Shown piece by piece: positions 46,787 through 57,055 of a DNA stretch of 64,000 nt. Source of the DNA: Monilinia fructicola (taxonomy: Eukaryota > Ascomycota > Leotiomycetes > Helotiales > Sclerotiniaceae); NCBI GenBank assembly GCA_008692225.1, contig VICG01000001.1, forward strand, positions 1 through 64,000. The letters run 5' to 3'. The position numbers and the translations under genes were made by a program. Position 1 is the stretch's first letter. Every line of letters begins with the position of its first letter. The notes beneath the pieces are model-generated. The model made no database searches. It saw only the letters and a list, made by a program, of their open reading frames with translations, and had not been told where the DNA came from.

Positions 46787-48183
46787 ATGGCACAGTACGG
46801 GTTCGTTATCCACCATCTTCAATACACCATACTCATGAACCTTGACGAGCATATTCAAACTTCTTATATGATTCCCGATCCAGTCACTAACTAGGATGGA
46901 ATAGAAACGGTTATGGCGACGGAGGTAGAAACCCGTATGCTCAACAAGCATCACCGGGCTACCCTCAATCACCTCAATACGACAATGGAGCAGCGATGGG
47001 AAGAGATTCTTATGGGGGTGAGCATCTCCAAGAAAATAATCAAGCATCTTGACTCGATCATCCAATTAACATCAACGCAGGTCAAAATGTCGAGATGGCA
47101 TCTTTAGCACAGAATGGAAGTCAACCCGGAGAACAATACGACCCCAATGCCATCCTCAACCGATGTCGTCAAATCGATGTAGATATCGACGAAACTGCGA
47201 GAGCAATTGGAGCTTTGGAGGCACTCCGTGGTCGAATTAACAGAGAGGTTGATCAAAGTGGCATCACTAGAGATCTTGAAGATATCTCTTCCCAAACCAT
47301 GTCGCAGCACCGAAATTTGATTGAAGAACTTCGAAAGACCAAACTCATGCCTGATGCTGGCAACGATATGAACACCAAACAGATTGGCAGAGTGCAGCGC
47401 AAACTCAAGACGACCATGAATGAATTCAGCGCAAAGGAGCAACAGATCAAGAACGCAGTCCGAGACCAAATGAGAAGAGAATACCGCATTGTTAACGCAG
47501 ACGCTACCGAAGAAGAAGTTGCTGCTGCTGTACCGGACTCGGAGCCGCAGCAAATGTTTCAACAAGCTTTAATGACGAGCAATAGACAAGGGCAAGCCAA
47601 CACAACTTTAAATGCTGTCAGACAACGAAATGAGGCCTATCAAGAAGATCGAAAGGGATATCATAGAAATTGCTACATTGTTCCAGCAAATGGAGGAATT
47701 GGTTGTTCAACAAGAAGCTGCTGTGGTAAACATCGAAATGAAGGGCGAAGAAGTTGTAGAGAACATGGACAAAGGAGTTCAACAAATCGACACAGCAATT
47801 GTCAGTGCGAGATCAAGAAATAGAAAGAAGTGGTATTGCTTAGGAATTGTTGGTATGTATCCCTTGCATTCTCCCACCATGGGACATCCCTTACTTCCAT
47901 CTTCCACTTACTAACAAAGCGTGCAGTCATTATCGTGGCCATTATTGCAATCGTATTAGCTGTACACTTCACCAGTCAAAACAAGAGTAGCGACAACAAC
48001 AATACCACTACCACCAAGAGATCCGTCGATTTTGTTAAGTCAAATAGATTAGTCATACCGGGCGCCAGCTTCACGGAGACGAAGATAATGGTTCCAGGCC
48101 ACCAATGGAGTGAAGACAAAGCAGTTGTTCCCGGCGAGGACTTTACGCCCGTGGTTCGAAAGTGGAAGAAATTTTCCGCATGA
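46787..48183 (+). CDS. SSO1: Plasma-membrane t-SNARE syntaxin (Sso1/Sso2 type), frame broken in the SNARE motif
   Basis: The Qa-SNARE for fusion of secretory vesicles with the plasma membrane. Exons 46787-46800, 46905-47017, 47081-47852, 47927-48183; introns 46801-46904, 47018-47080, 47853-47926 keep phase. The first exon is only 14 nt (MAQY plus two bases). A Gly/Asn/Tyr/Gln-rich N-terminus leads into the Habc helices (LNRCRQIDVDIDETARAIGA onward). The SNARE helix KKIERDIIEIATLFQQMEEL carries the central-layer Gln; a membrane anchor follows (about VVIIVAIIAIVLAVHF). Just before the SNARE helix, within 47632-47642, one base too many shifts the frame (NEA, then out). Because this gene is normally essential in fungi, a base error is likely. 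Unusual: about 69 residues follow the anchor, with three V-P-G units (see findings). The family is clear; SSO1 is by orthology only. Confidence 0.85.
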
Positions 48184-49890
48184 GGGGGGGGGGATCGAGT
48201 CAGAAATGCGAGTGAAGATCATGTTTGTATAAATGGCCGGCCCAGTTGCACTTTGATGTTTCTTTTGTCTTTTCTGCGAGCAAGCATGTTGCACCGAACT
48301 CATGTCAAATGAGCTGTGCATGAGATTTGGGCGTCTATGATGAATTTTCTCGGTTCGAGGACCGAGGAGCAAGAGAAGGGAAGGAGATTGCGACCTTGCG
48401 ATTACACGCACTACGAGAGGTGCCTCGATACAAATCATTTCTTTGCGTAGAAAAAGGGTTCATATCGGCGGGGAAATTATACCATACTTTTTCTAGTTGT
48501 CACTCTTGTTGCTTTCATTCACTTCATTTGAAATACCGGGGAGGGGAGTTCTTGTTTCCTTAGCTTTTAGTTTCGAGAAGACGTCGTCGTCGGTTTGATG
48601 GATATATAGAATACTATTGTAGTGTGGATTTAATACATGTTAGCTTTTTGTAATGAATTTCCTTTGCAAATATTACCTCGATGTTTCTAGTGATTTTCCT
48701 TTCTTGGGAAAAGTCTGCATGTTCTTATGTTTTATTTCCCTCTTCTGTCATCTGATGTCCTTCCCTTCATCTACTTACTAATTACTGTATATCCTCACTC
48801 TCATACCCTCACTACCTCCTCACCCCCCCTACCTAGATATCTACATCTTTTCACTCAAACATCCATCACATCACTCACATCACTCACTATCTCTCCTATC
48901 CTATCCTATCCTATCCTATCCTATCTTATCCTACGACTTAACTCACTCCCGCTCCACTTCCACTTACCCCCTGATAAACCTCCCAGTTAAACCCAACCCA
49001 ACCTAGTTACAACCCAGCCAAACCAACCCAACCCAACATTCACCACCCAAGTCCTCCTCGCTACCCCCTATCATCTTCTCATCGCATCATATCTCGTCGG
49101 ATCTTGTGCCTTCATCATCGTAAGGTTCCAAGGTCGTCGCTCGCTTATTTCCATCTATTCATCCATCTCATCTATCCATCCATCCATCCATCTATTCTAA
49201 TCTGATATTCGCCTCCCGCATGCACTCATCCATCCATCCATCCATCCATTCATTCACTGCATCAATTCACAATTCACAATTTACCTCGTTGATCAATCTA
49301 TCTATCTATTCGATCCAGCTTTTTGATCAGTAGGTGTTTGGAGACTACTATCTCGCGTCATTACTTCACCATTCACTCTCCTCTCCTTATTCACTTGCAC
49401 GCTTTTTTTTAAAACCTAAAGTTATTGTGTTCACATTGTGAGTATCAATTTCTTTATTCTTGATCTTCTTATTTCTTAATCCTTAATCATTTTCACTTTC
49501 ATCGATCGACGTATTATTAAAATAGGATACAATTCTGGACTTGAATATTTGCTAGAGATACATGTAATGAAACATACGTTTGATGGAGTGAAGTGAAGTG
49601 ATGTGATGTGGATTAATAGAATGTAATGTGAAATAACGAGAACCTGGAGACAAAAGAAAATCCTTGTACCCCTTAGATATACTCTTCTCCTGTTCCCATT
49701 CCAGTCCCTCCAAATCTGCGTATGCCGCATGAACCTTTCTTGACTAAAACCCTTGATCCCGCGTCTGTCTGTATTGATGTTGCGCCGTGCCGTGCTGTGC
49801 CATTCCATGATGCATATAAAATCCCAATTCCTATTCCACCTTCAAACCCATATATCAGTTTGTCATTAAACCATTTCCCAATCATAATAA
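48184..49890. other. Intergenic, pyrimidine-rich with microsatellites
   Basis: 3' side of both flanking genes. G8 tract just after the syntaxin stop. From about 48720 to 49440 the plus strand is strongly C/T-rich, like a fungal promoter and leader, and ends in a GTGAGT donor-like site (49439), yet no gene follows on that strand. Contains CCTAT (48893-48933) and CATC arrays. Confidence 0.5.
48893..48933. repeat. CCTAT pentanucleotide repeat
   Basis: About eight copies of CTATC. CATC tetranucleotide runs follow at about 49164-49190 and 49225-49252. Confidence 0.8.
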
Positions 49891-51036
49891 TTATGAAGCT
49901 TCAAATGCTTCTCCGTCCCTTTCCCTCTTCTTCTGTAAATCCTCTGCTTCTGGCTCCGCTGATAATTCGTCTTCTTCCTCCACCACTCCATCAACATTAC
50001 TTCCTCCATGGTCATCACCATGCCCCTGATCCCAGCCTACGCCATCGATAACTTTGCGTAGTATGTCCATCTTCTTATCGAATCCAGCGAGTAGTTTACT
50101 GATATCCAATTCCTTGATATCTTCACCATCATCTGTTTCCTTCCGTTTTCCTTTCTCCCTGCTCCTACTCAAAGATGTATCCTCTTTTGAAATCGGGATT
50201 CCCACCCCATCAATTTTCAGCATCATTCCACCCCCCTTTTCCTTATTATCTTCGCCCTCCGCTCCTGCACTCTCCCAAATTGGTGCTTTTCCAATCTCAC
50301 AGCCCATGATTTGCCATTTGTCACTAAGACTTTGTGCCTTAACCACTCTATCCCCAGTTTCGTTCATATCGATTATGATGACCCTCTCCTCCCTCTGTTT
50401 TCCCTTGCCAGTTCCTTTCCTCGTCGATAGCCCCGGTCTTGAACTTGAGTTCGAAGCACGTAATTCTTCAGAACTCTTGTTGATGAAAGAATTACTAGTT
50501 GAGGTGTTGGAAGCATCCGGGATGCATCTCAAGCAAGCAGCTTTCAATTCTTCACTATCTTCATCATCGGAAAATATGTAATGTATTCTGCTAGGATGAT
50601 ACGTTGTAGGCGTTTGGGGGTTTTCATCTTTGCCATCGGTGAGTACCGTAGAATCAGTTATTAGAGTAAAAAACGGTGCGAAAGAGGAAGGTTGTGATGG
50701 TGCCATCTGTGAGAGCTCGTCTTGTTCGTTGGAAGGTTGTTGCACATGTATAGATGGGTCTACTACGTGTGCCGGATGATCTGGGAGCTCTGGAAAAGGT
50801 TCACCGTGTATATATAATTCTGCAGCAGTTGGGGAGGCAGAGAGGCGCTGATCATGAGAAGGAAGTAGAGTATTTAAAGGAGAGGTAGAGTATCTAGTCT
50901 CTTGTGGGGAGTTTGACAAGTATTGAGGAATCTGCGAAGATGTAGAAATATGTCGAGGAGAGGTAGATAAGTTGGAGGTGTAATCTGGAGCTTGGGAGGA
51001 TGGGGGACGAAGAGGATCAGGATCATTTATAGACAT
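49891..51036 (-). CDS. Conserved fungal protein of unknown function
   Basis: Single exon, 381 aa, unbroken. Long Ser/Pro/Thr-rich N-terminal half (from MSINDPDPLRPPSSQ). The ordered core begins FAPFFTLITDSTVLTDG, then HPSRIHYIFSDDEDSEELKA, a strand-like ERVIIIDMNETGDRV, and WQIMGCEIGKAPIWE; a MMLKIDGVGIPI segment precedes a charged helical C-terminus. The pattern (FxPFFTLI, HYIFSDD, VIIIDM, LKIDGV) resembles an uncharacterised Pezizomycotina protein family I have seen before but cannot name. No signal peptide or membrane segment. Two Cys only in the core. Function unknown; nuclear or cytosolic by lack of signals. Confidence 0.7.
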   Translation of the reverse strand: MSINDPDPLRPPSSQAPDYTSNLSTSPRHISTSSQIPQYLSNSPQETRYSTSPLNTLLPSHDQRLSASPTAAELYIHGEPFPELPDHPAHVVDPSIHVQQPSNEQDELSQMAPSQPSSFAPFFTLITDSTVLTDGKDENPQTPTTYHPSRIHYIFSDDEDSEELKAACLRCIPDASNTSTSNSFINKSSEELRASNSSSRPGLSTRKGTGKGKQREERVIIIDMNETGDRVVKAQSLSDKWQIMGCEIGKAPIWESAGAEGEDNKEKGGGMMLKIDGVGIPISKEDTSLSRSREKGKRKETDDGEDIKELDISKLLAGFDKKMDILRKVIDGVGWDQGHGDDHGGSNVDGVVEEEDELSAEPEAEDLQKKRERDGEAFEAS

Positions 51037-51675
51037 GATGAATGCTGTCTCTACTATTTCAAGTTGCCTGTTTTGTTGGGAGTAATGACGAGGATGCAGG
51101 CGTCAGGTAGCTGTTCTTGCAATAAATATTGGCTATAAACTTCTGTTGGTACAGCTTTGCATATGTCGTGCAATGTGATCGCGGGGATTCTTGAGGTACA
51201 AGATCTTTGGGAAACTAAAACTACCCGTGGACCTAAGAGTTATGAGAAAGTTAGTTGAAGCTCCAGGCGATTGATTGATAACCGCGTTATCGAAGGCTTG
51301 GCGCTTGGAAGCTATCTTATCATCACATGACATCACTAGCACCAGGATTGGATCTACCAATTACGGAGTACATCGACTTGCCCCGGCGGGTTGATGAATT
51401 GATGTTTGACAACAATATATATTTCTATATCCCATCTTTGTTTGTTCATTCTTCTCATTAAAATTGAAAATCTCTCTTCCTATGTTCAACAACCTATGAA
51501 CGATATATCCATCCCATCAATGCCCTCGCTACCAGCTAAACAACCCTTTTGCGCCAAATATGATATCCCCTATCGTACCGAATTGTAGTGATACACAAGC
51601 TTGTTTGAGCGCATCATGTACAATGTATTCTGTTTATGTATTGCCTCTACTCCTTATCGTATAATCAAAACTTCA
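51037..51675. other. Intergenic
   Basis: Upstream of the unknown protein and downstream of the aspartic protease (both minus). Contains one TACGGAGTA 9-mer (51362-51370). No gene seen. Confidence 0.5.
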
Positions 51676-53395
51676 TTACATCAGAAGGGTAAAGATACCA
51701 CCTCCAACACCAGCCATTAATATTGCGATACCACCGACAAAAACTCTAGCCCATTCGAAGGGTGCAGGACCTGATGATCCTGCGGACTTCTTCGTGCTAG
51801 TTGATGTTGCCGTAGATGTGAAGCCACTCTCGGCATTCAATCCTGTGGCAGTAGGATTGTAAGTTGCTTGGCCAGATCCAGTCGCAGTAGCGGTTACACC
51901 AATCCTTGGAATTCCAGAAGCTGTCTGGGTAACGGCCGCTTCGTTTGGTGCACTTGCTGCACTTGGAATCGGTGCGCCCTCACTTGCAAATGGTACAATA
52001 TTGGACCCTGTAGAGTCAAAATCGGTTTGCGCAAGCCCAATTCTGTTGTTTTCAAGGTCATAAACAACGTATGCTGATCGAAGGAATGTATCCCCAAAAA
52101 GTGTAGGGTTTGAACCAGCGGCTTGAATACCGAGCTGACATGCTGGGTCGCCATTATTGTAGGTTGGTGTGCGTCCATCAGTTGTAGTTAGAGGTAAAAC
52201 GAGTTGTGATACATCGACCTTAATGGTAGGACCATTCACTCCTCCAAACCCGTAGTTTATGCTTCCTGACTTTTTAGCAAGAGCGCATGGAACGACTACC
52301 GCACCAAGCTGTTGAGAGACTGTTGCCCCGAGTTCTTCAAAAACGACAGCGGCAATCTCATCAGGTAGAAGAGTGATGGTAGTTCCAGAATCAAGGATAG
52401 CTGGCTGAGCGAAGGCAGTTGGGGTCAATTGATCAGTTCCGGATGAGGATTGGACCGAGAGAGATGTCCAGGCTACAGTGAAGGATGTTACTGACCCCCC
52501 TCGAGAGCTGGGATAGACATTGACTGAAACTAGATCACCAGTGTATTTCGCTGTATCAATACCACCAAACAATATCGAACCGGTGCTTGCTTCTATCTGG
52601 ATGTTAGTATCATTTCCAAATCTATCCCAAGAACAGAAGAAACTTACGCAAATCATCCAACCACAAACTATACGCATTAGTCTTGATCAATCCTGAAGAA
52701 ACCAGAGCATTTGGCAAATTCGGGTACGTTGTACCATTTCCCGTTTGAATATTTGCTTCGGAACTGTTGTATCCAATCCCCATAATTCCAATCGAGATGG
52801 AAGTATCTGTAGCCAAGCCCATCGTAAAGCCTTTAATTGTGCCTCCTCCAATCGAGAAGGTATCCTGAAAGTAATCTCCGGTCGATCCAGTACCATCTAC
52901 ATACGAGATATTGAAGGCATCTTGCTCTACATCGACAAAGGTTTTGGAGCTGGAGAAATCAACTGAACTCTATTAGCCATTCTCCGCAGTAAGCTTTCTG
53001 TGAAAGTATAAAAAGCACATACAGCTTCCACCTGGACATCCTCCATCTCTAGTATCCTCACAAATAGTCGCACTCGAACTCGGGACCCAAACATCAGAAC
53101 TTCCCGTATCGATCTGCAGGCTCAACTGTTGTGCCGGTGTCCCCACTGTGACATTTGCATAATATAGACCACTGGTTATAGCATTTCCCAAACTTGCCGT
53201 AAGTGTATCTGCTCTTTCTTCCACTCGTACTACTCCTCCCATACCCCGACGCTGAAGATATTGTTGGCGCTTTTGTAATTGTGCAGCTTCATGGGCGTGA
53301 TTCTTGGCAATTCCCATTTGAACTGTATTTGCGCCTGCAAAGCTCGAAAGCGAAGAGCTCAAGAGTAAGGCTGACATTATTGTAGCCCGTGCCAT
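51676..53395 (-). CDS. Secreted, probably GPI-anchored aspartic protease (pepsin family A1)
   Basis: Yapsin/OPSB-like endoprotease of the cell surface. Exons 53023-53395, 52648-52962 and 51676-52592, introns 52963-53022 and 52593-52647, give 534 aa without a break. Signal peptide MARATIMSALLLSSSLSSFA; propeptide with KR (LQKRQQYLQRRG), a possible Kex2 site. First active site LQIDTGSSDVWVPSS; Cys-rich loop ICEDTRDGGCPGGS; flap region ISYVDGTGSTGDY; NLP-like LWLDDLQASTGSILFGGID; second active site ILDSGTTITLLP; FGDTFLRSAYVVYDLENN near the end of the core. A Ser/Thr/Ala-rich stalk follows and a hydrophobic C-terminus (WARVFVGGIAILMAGVGGGI) that fits a GPI signal or a membrane anchor. The acceptor ATAG at 52593, not CCAG three bases before, gives the family-type LDDLQASTG. 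Location at the wall is inferred. Confidence 0.92.
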
Positions 53396-54276
53396 GGTTG
53401 TAAATTGACGAATGGAAATAGTAGCAGGAGATTACGGAAGAAGAGGATGAGGAGGAAGAGGAGGAAGAGGAGGAAGAGGAGGAAGAGGAGGGGAGGAGGA
53501 GGGTTTTGAGAGATGGAGAAGGATTGTCAATTTGTGAATAAAAGAAGAAAGACAGCTGAGGTTTGGAAAAATGAGTGAATTGTATTTCCTCCTTCCTTTC
53601 TTTCGTCACGGTGGCTGGTGGCGAGGTGCAGTAGAGAGAATCGTGAACGTGCAGTAGCTTCCTTATCCTTGAGATCGATTGGATCTTGGAGGAAAGGAAA
53701 GCTCGGTCGAAGTGATATAAAAGCGCTACTGTATATGAATTCAGCTACGTTGAATACCAAGGAAACCACGACGGACTTGACTAGTTCTGTATTCTATATT
53801 CTGTATAGTCGTTTTCAAAATCAAGGTTAAACTTCGTTGCGTGGGTGAATGAGCGAGTGGGTGAGTGAGTGGGTGGGTGAGTGAGTGGGTGAGTGATTGA
53901 TTGATTGATTGATTGATTGACTGATTGAAGAAGAGAAAAGCTGAAGATCCCGGGAGAATGGATTGGATTGGATTGGATTGGATTGGATTGGATGGGATGG
54001 GATTGGATTGGTCTTTGTGTATTAATCCGAAAGTAGATGGAAAGTCGAAGCGTACTAAAATCCAGTTTGGATGAAGGAAGGAAGCCTTCTCACCCGCTCG
54101 CCCGTGTTGTTTGATTGAAATGATTGAAATGATTGAATTGATTGAATTGATTGAATGATTCCATGCAATTACTTCTCGTCCGTTTGTACAGCTGTAACCT
54201 CTTGCGTTTATCTGTATATGTATGGATGTGTAAGTAGGTATGTATATATATATGTATATATGCATATATGTTTATA

Positions 54277-54311
<35 letters not shown>

Positions 54312-54355
54312 ATAAGGTTATACATACATATATATAATATAATATATTATATTAT
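53396..54355. repeat. Dense cluster of microsatellites upstream of the aspartic protease
   Basis: GGAGGAAGA at about 53441-53505, GTGGGTGA/GAGTGGGT at about 53850-53900 running into TGAT at 53895-53926, GATTG at 53957-54005, ATTGAATTG near 54120-54155 and TATATG at 54240-54315 ending in TA-rich DNA to 54365. Sense-strand frames across these arrays give Ser or Ile-Asn runs and are not genes. The region is the promoter side of the protease. Confidence 0.85.
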
Positions 54356-57055
54356 ATCATATTATCTATACACACTGCTCAGGCGGATGATTTATAGTTC
54401 TAATTATTGATTGATATAGAATTTGTACACGAATCTGAGTGAAAATGGAATGGAACATCAAAAAGTGCAATGATGCTCTACTCAAGTATAATCCGTCCAG
54501 ATAGATGTGAAATCCTGGTAATATGAGCTCTTTCTCCTTCATCTCATCGATTCCCCATCTGTTTGCCAGGGGATGACCTAGACAGATAGATACGTATACA
54601 GTACAGTACTGCATCCTAAGTATTCACAAGGAGGGGAGAGAGGGAGAGGGTGATTTCTCCTTTATTCCTTCCCCAGCCATTATCAATGATGCAGTTCAAG
54701 TCAGTATTCCCGTTCCAGACTTTGAAGGCGCTTGATAAAACGGAAAGCATCTGGGCAAAGAAGAAAAGCATTCAGAATGGTCTCATGGGAAATGTACGGC
54801 TTTATCACATCCAATCAAAGTTCCTTCATCAGCAACGAAGCTTTTCCTCCTTCCAATAGATCTGACACTTCTGACATTTCTGACATTCCTAACATTCCTT
54901 TCGTTCAAATAGACTCAGCTGAACGCGGATTGAATCAGCAAATAAAGAAAGGTTAGTAGGTAGGTAGGGAGGTAGGTAGATGCATTTATTAACGCCATGG
55001 GTCACATCGAACATCGAATACTGAACATTGAACATTGAACGCGTAATCATACTGGATATACATCCATCAATCCATCCATCCGTCCATCCATACCATGTAA
55101 TAATAAAACTGTTGCCTGCAGCATTCGAATCAGTTCAATCATTTCACAATACTTGATTCATCTCACAGCTTTTGTTCGACTATTACCAAAATCAACTAAC
55201 TGATCATGGCAGCTCCCACCATCAATCATTCATCCATCACGTTACCCCTCAACTCAAACTCAAATCCCCGGATCTATCCATAAGGTTAATAACCTTAAGC
55301 AAGTCGTGTGCACTGCCTTGCAAATCAGCCAAATAAACCTCAAAGGTCCATTTGTCCTGGGGGTGGAAATGCTTGGCAAAACCTTATATGGTCATCCATG
55401 GACCATGGGCCATGATCCATCGTTACACTCTTTCATACGAAAGGGAGCCGACAGAAGGAAGCATTTGGAAGGGAAGTTGTACGAGTGCGGCGGTAAGAAG
55501 GATCCTCACGGGTATCGTATTGATCATGTTGGTAAGAATCAATATTATCCGTCGATTGGCTGATTGATAATACAGGTGCTTCAAACTTAGTGTCGGATAG
55601 ATCAATTATCAGATTCATCATTAGATGAAAGGGGAGAAGATAATTCCCTCTATTCCCAACTCTCTGACACCACATGTTTTGATTGTCACACATGACGAGC
55701 CATGTTTGACTTCGGGAGCTAAGAGCTGACCAAGCTTGAGCTTTTTTTTTTTTCCTTCTTCTTTTTGGGGGCAGTGGTAGGGATTTGACCATGATCACCA
55801 CCAGTAAGGTTGGTGTGGCTGTGAAGGGCAATATTCTGTCCTGGTGCTGTGTGGTTGTGTGGTTGTTTCTTGGTTCTTTGCTATGTTATGTGATCTAGTT
55901 GACGGGGCAAATCTTCACGATGATTGTCTGGAAATATGCTACTGTATCGATACTCATGAAATACTTTGTTAAAGCTAATGCTTATCAGTTCTTGCAGTAC
56001 AGTATTGGTCTACCATGCACAAAATCTTATCATCAACTCTGCAAGGGTATCTTGGGTATCTTATATGCTCTTTAAGATGAAGTAAGTCCATCTAGACTTC
56101 ATTTCGTTTGCATTCCATCATGGAGCTCTCGTATAATTCAAAAAGATGAGCTTGTGAAAGTATGATGCAGTACAAGTGCCGGAATTCAACACAATCACTG
56201 CAATTAGAGAGGTATCAAGTGAAAATTGATACTACTCCGTATACGCCAAAGAGTTCATGGTAATCTGACTTTATCTGAAATCCATAAAGATATGGGGCAA
56301 TTCAGGGTCTGCAAAGTAGGAGGATACTGTAATATCGTACAAATCATCCCCACTTCTCCTCTTCATGATTCAATGGACCCAACCTTTCAATGCAAGTTGA
56401 GTTCATCACTCCGCCAAGATTCTGGATGTAGATGGACTCATGCGAAGCTACAAGTAGAGCCATAGAAGAACTTTCTTCTCATTGTGATTGAGTTCACAAC
56501 CTCTGCTTGATAAAATAGTTCTCGAGGCTTGCTTGAACAAATGGAAGACATCTTACTCTTGCGGCATCATCTTCCATGTATATTGAAAGTCAAATATGGC
56601 CAAGTAGATAGATCCCTTGAGACGTATCGTTCTCTTTGGGTTCTGTGAGCACAGCTGCATTTCATCAAAATTTGAATCACGGGAAACTGGACATAAAGGT
56701 GCTGTCGATAGAGCCTAGGAATAAGCATATTCAAATAAATGGTCCAATTGGTAGAGGGTTGACAAAGAAATCACAAATCAGAAATCAGAAAAGCTGGATT
56801 CAATCTGTGAGGGTTTTCCCGGTGATGATGACGATGGAGAAGTTGAACCTGTAGATGTTAATGTCGACGAGTTGCAAGTGCCTGCAGGTTGATCTGCCCA
56901 GGTGAAAGTGCCAAATGCTCTTGCAGCCTTATATATTAGGCCGTTATAGTTTTAACCCAAATCACGAACATACATACTCATTCATTTTGCAACCTTCAAG
57001 CTCCCCGCGCCCAATTCAGAAGCTCTAAGAGAAAGAAGGCCATGGACAAGAGAAA
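54356..57055. other. Intergenic, 2.7 kb, no secure gene
   Basis: Short frames only. Noted: a palindrome GGTTAATAACC at 55285-55295, a T10 tract at about 55741-55752, and a TACTCCGTA 9-mer at 56233-56241. The last few hundred bases are the promoter of the IleRS gene. Confidence 0.5.

Noticed and set aside
53289..53609. Ser-run protein on the minus strand just upstream of the aspartic protease
   Set aside because: It translates the GGAGGAAGA microsatellite and overlaps the protease start in another frame.
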